From: Lentzea terrae
GTDB taxonomy: Bacteria > Actinomycetota > Actinomycetes > Mycobacteriales > Pseudonocardiaceae
Direction: 5' to 3'
Assembly (NCBI RefSeq): GCF_003265345.1
Contig: NZ_QFWW01000059.1
Span: 1-64,000, forward strand
DNA: 64,000 nucleotides
Shown here piece by piece: positions 63,978 to 64,000 of this stretch (position 1 is its first letter; each line of letters starts with the position of its first letter). The position numbers and the translations under genes were made by a program. Under the pieces are notes generated by a model, which saw only the letters and a program-made list of their open reading frames with translations, ran no database searches and had not been told where the DNA came from.

Positions 63978-64000
63978 AACGGGACAACGCCGAAATGGGC

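Overview
The window comes from the chromosome of a high-GC, filamentous-type actinobacterium. The gene content (mycothiol-type DinB proteins, an actinobacterial MoxR/DUF58/SpoIIM/RDD cluster, a WXG100/YbaB cassette, a DasR-type operator, many GTG starts with 4-base stop/start overlaps) fits the Pseudonocardiales (Lentzea/Saccharothrix/Amycolatopsis-like). The species cannot be read from the sequence alone.

Layout. 0-6.7 kb, minus strand: nusB, efp and pepQ, then, after a small plus-strand membrane gene and a VOC protein, a tightly coupled shikimate operon (prepilin peptidase, aroC, aroK, aroB, aroQ). 6.9-10.0 kb: a sugar phosphotransferase system, probably for N-acetylglucosamine (EIIA and EIIB divergent from a GntR/HutC regulator, EIIC, HPr), with a DasR-like operator in the divergent promoter. 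10-13.2 kb: PAP2 phosphatase and a two-component system followed by a GerMN-like lipoprotein. 14-19.9 kb: aroE, mltG, ruvX, alaS and two small membrane-associated proteins. 20-25.7 kb: DinB proteins, a siderophore-type acetyltransferase behind an IdeR/DtxR-like iron box, a decaying WXG100/YbaB cassette, RidA, RarA and a uridine-kinase-like protein. 25.8-28.1 kb: a degenerate CheB / STAS-ATPase / CheR-PAS / STAS signalling cluster in which the two chemotaxis-type enzymes are pseudogenes. 28.2-34.4 kb: membrane protein, DUF4129, DUF4350, MoxR, DUF58, SpoIIM.

34.38-50.98 kb is a compact 16.6-kb integrated phage of visibly lower GC and different codon use. It is bounded by a 12-base direct repeat (ACACTATCCGCG) and has split the divergent spoIIM/RDD gene pair, using their very short shared promoter region as attB. 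It carries a tyrosine integrase, a ribbon-helix-helix regulator, a few unknown early genes including a SWIM-type zinc protein and an HNH nuclease, then a complete-looking head and tail module: terminase, portal, a fused protease/major capsid protein, connectors, tail tube, a tail chaperone pair joined by a -1 frameshift at GGGAAAA, an unusually short tape measure, and collagen-like fibres. No lysin, no recognisable holin, no small terminase and no replication gene can be seen.

51-64 kb is host chromosome again: RDD membrane protein, GNAT, aminoglycoside-phosphotransferase-like kinase, DUF899, a small secreted protein, a GlxA-type AraC regulator, SnoaL-like protein with divergent TetR regulator, an ECF cobalt/nickel importer (CbiM, CbiN-like, and an in-frame CbiQ-CbiO fusion), a ModA-like lipoprotein, a Tat-exported GH95-like glycosidase and a PLP-dependent decarboxylase.

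The points most worth following are the mini-prophage and its attachment site, the two single-base lesions in the WXG100/YbaB cassette, the CheB/CheR decay around an intact STAS-ATPase, the CbiQ-CbiO fusion with an internal ribosome binding site, and the lipoprotein whose probable signal peptide is encoded out of frame inside the histidine kinase gene.
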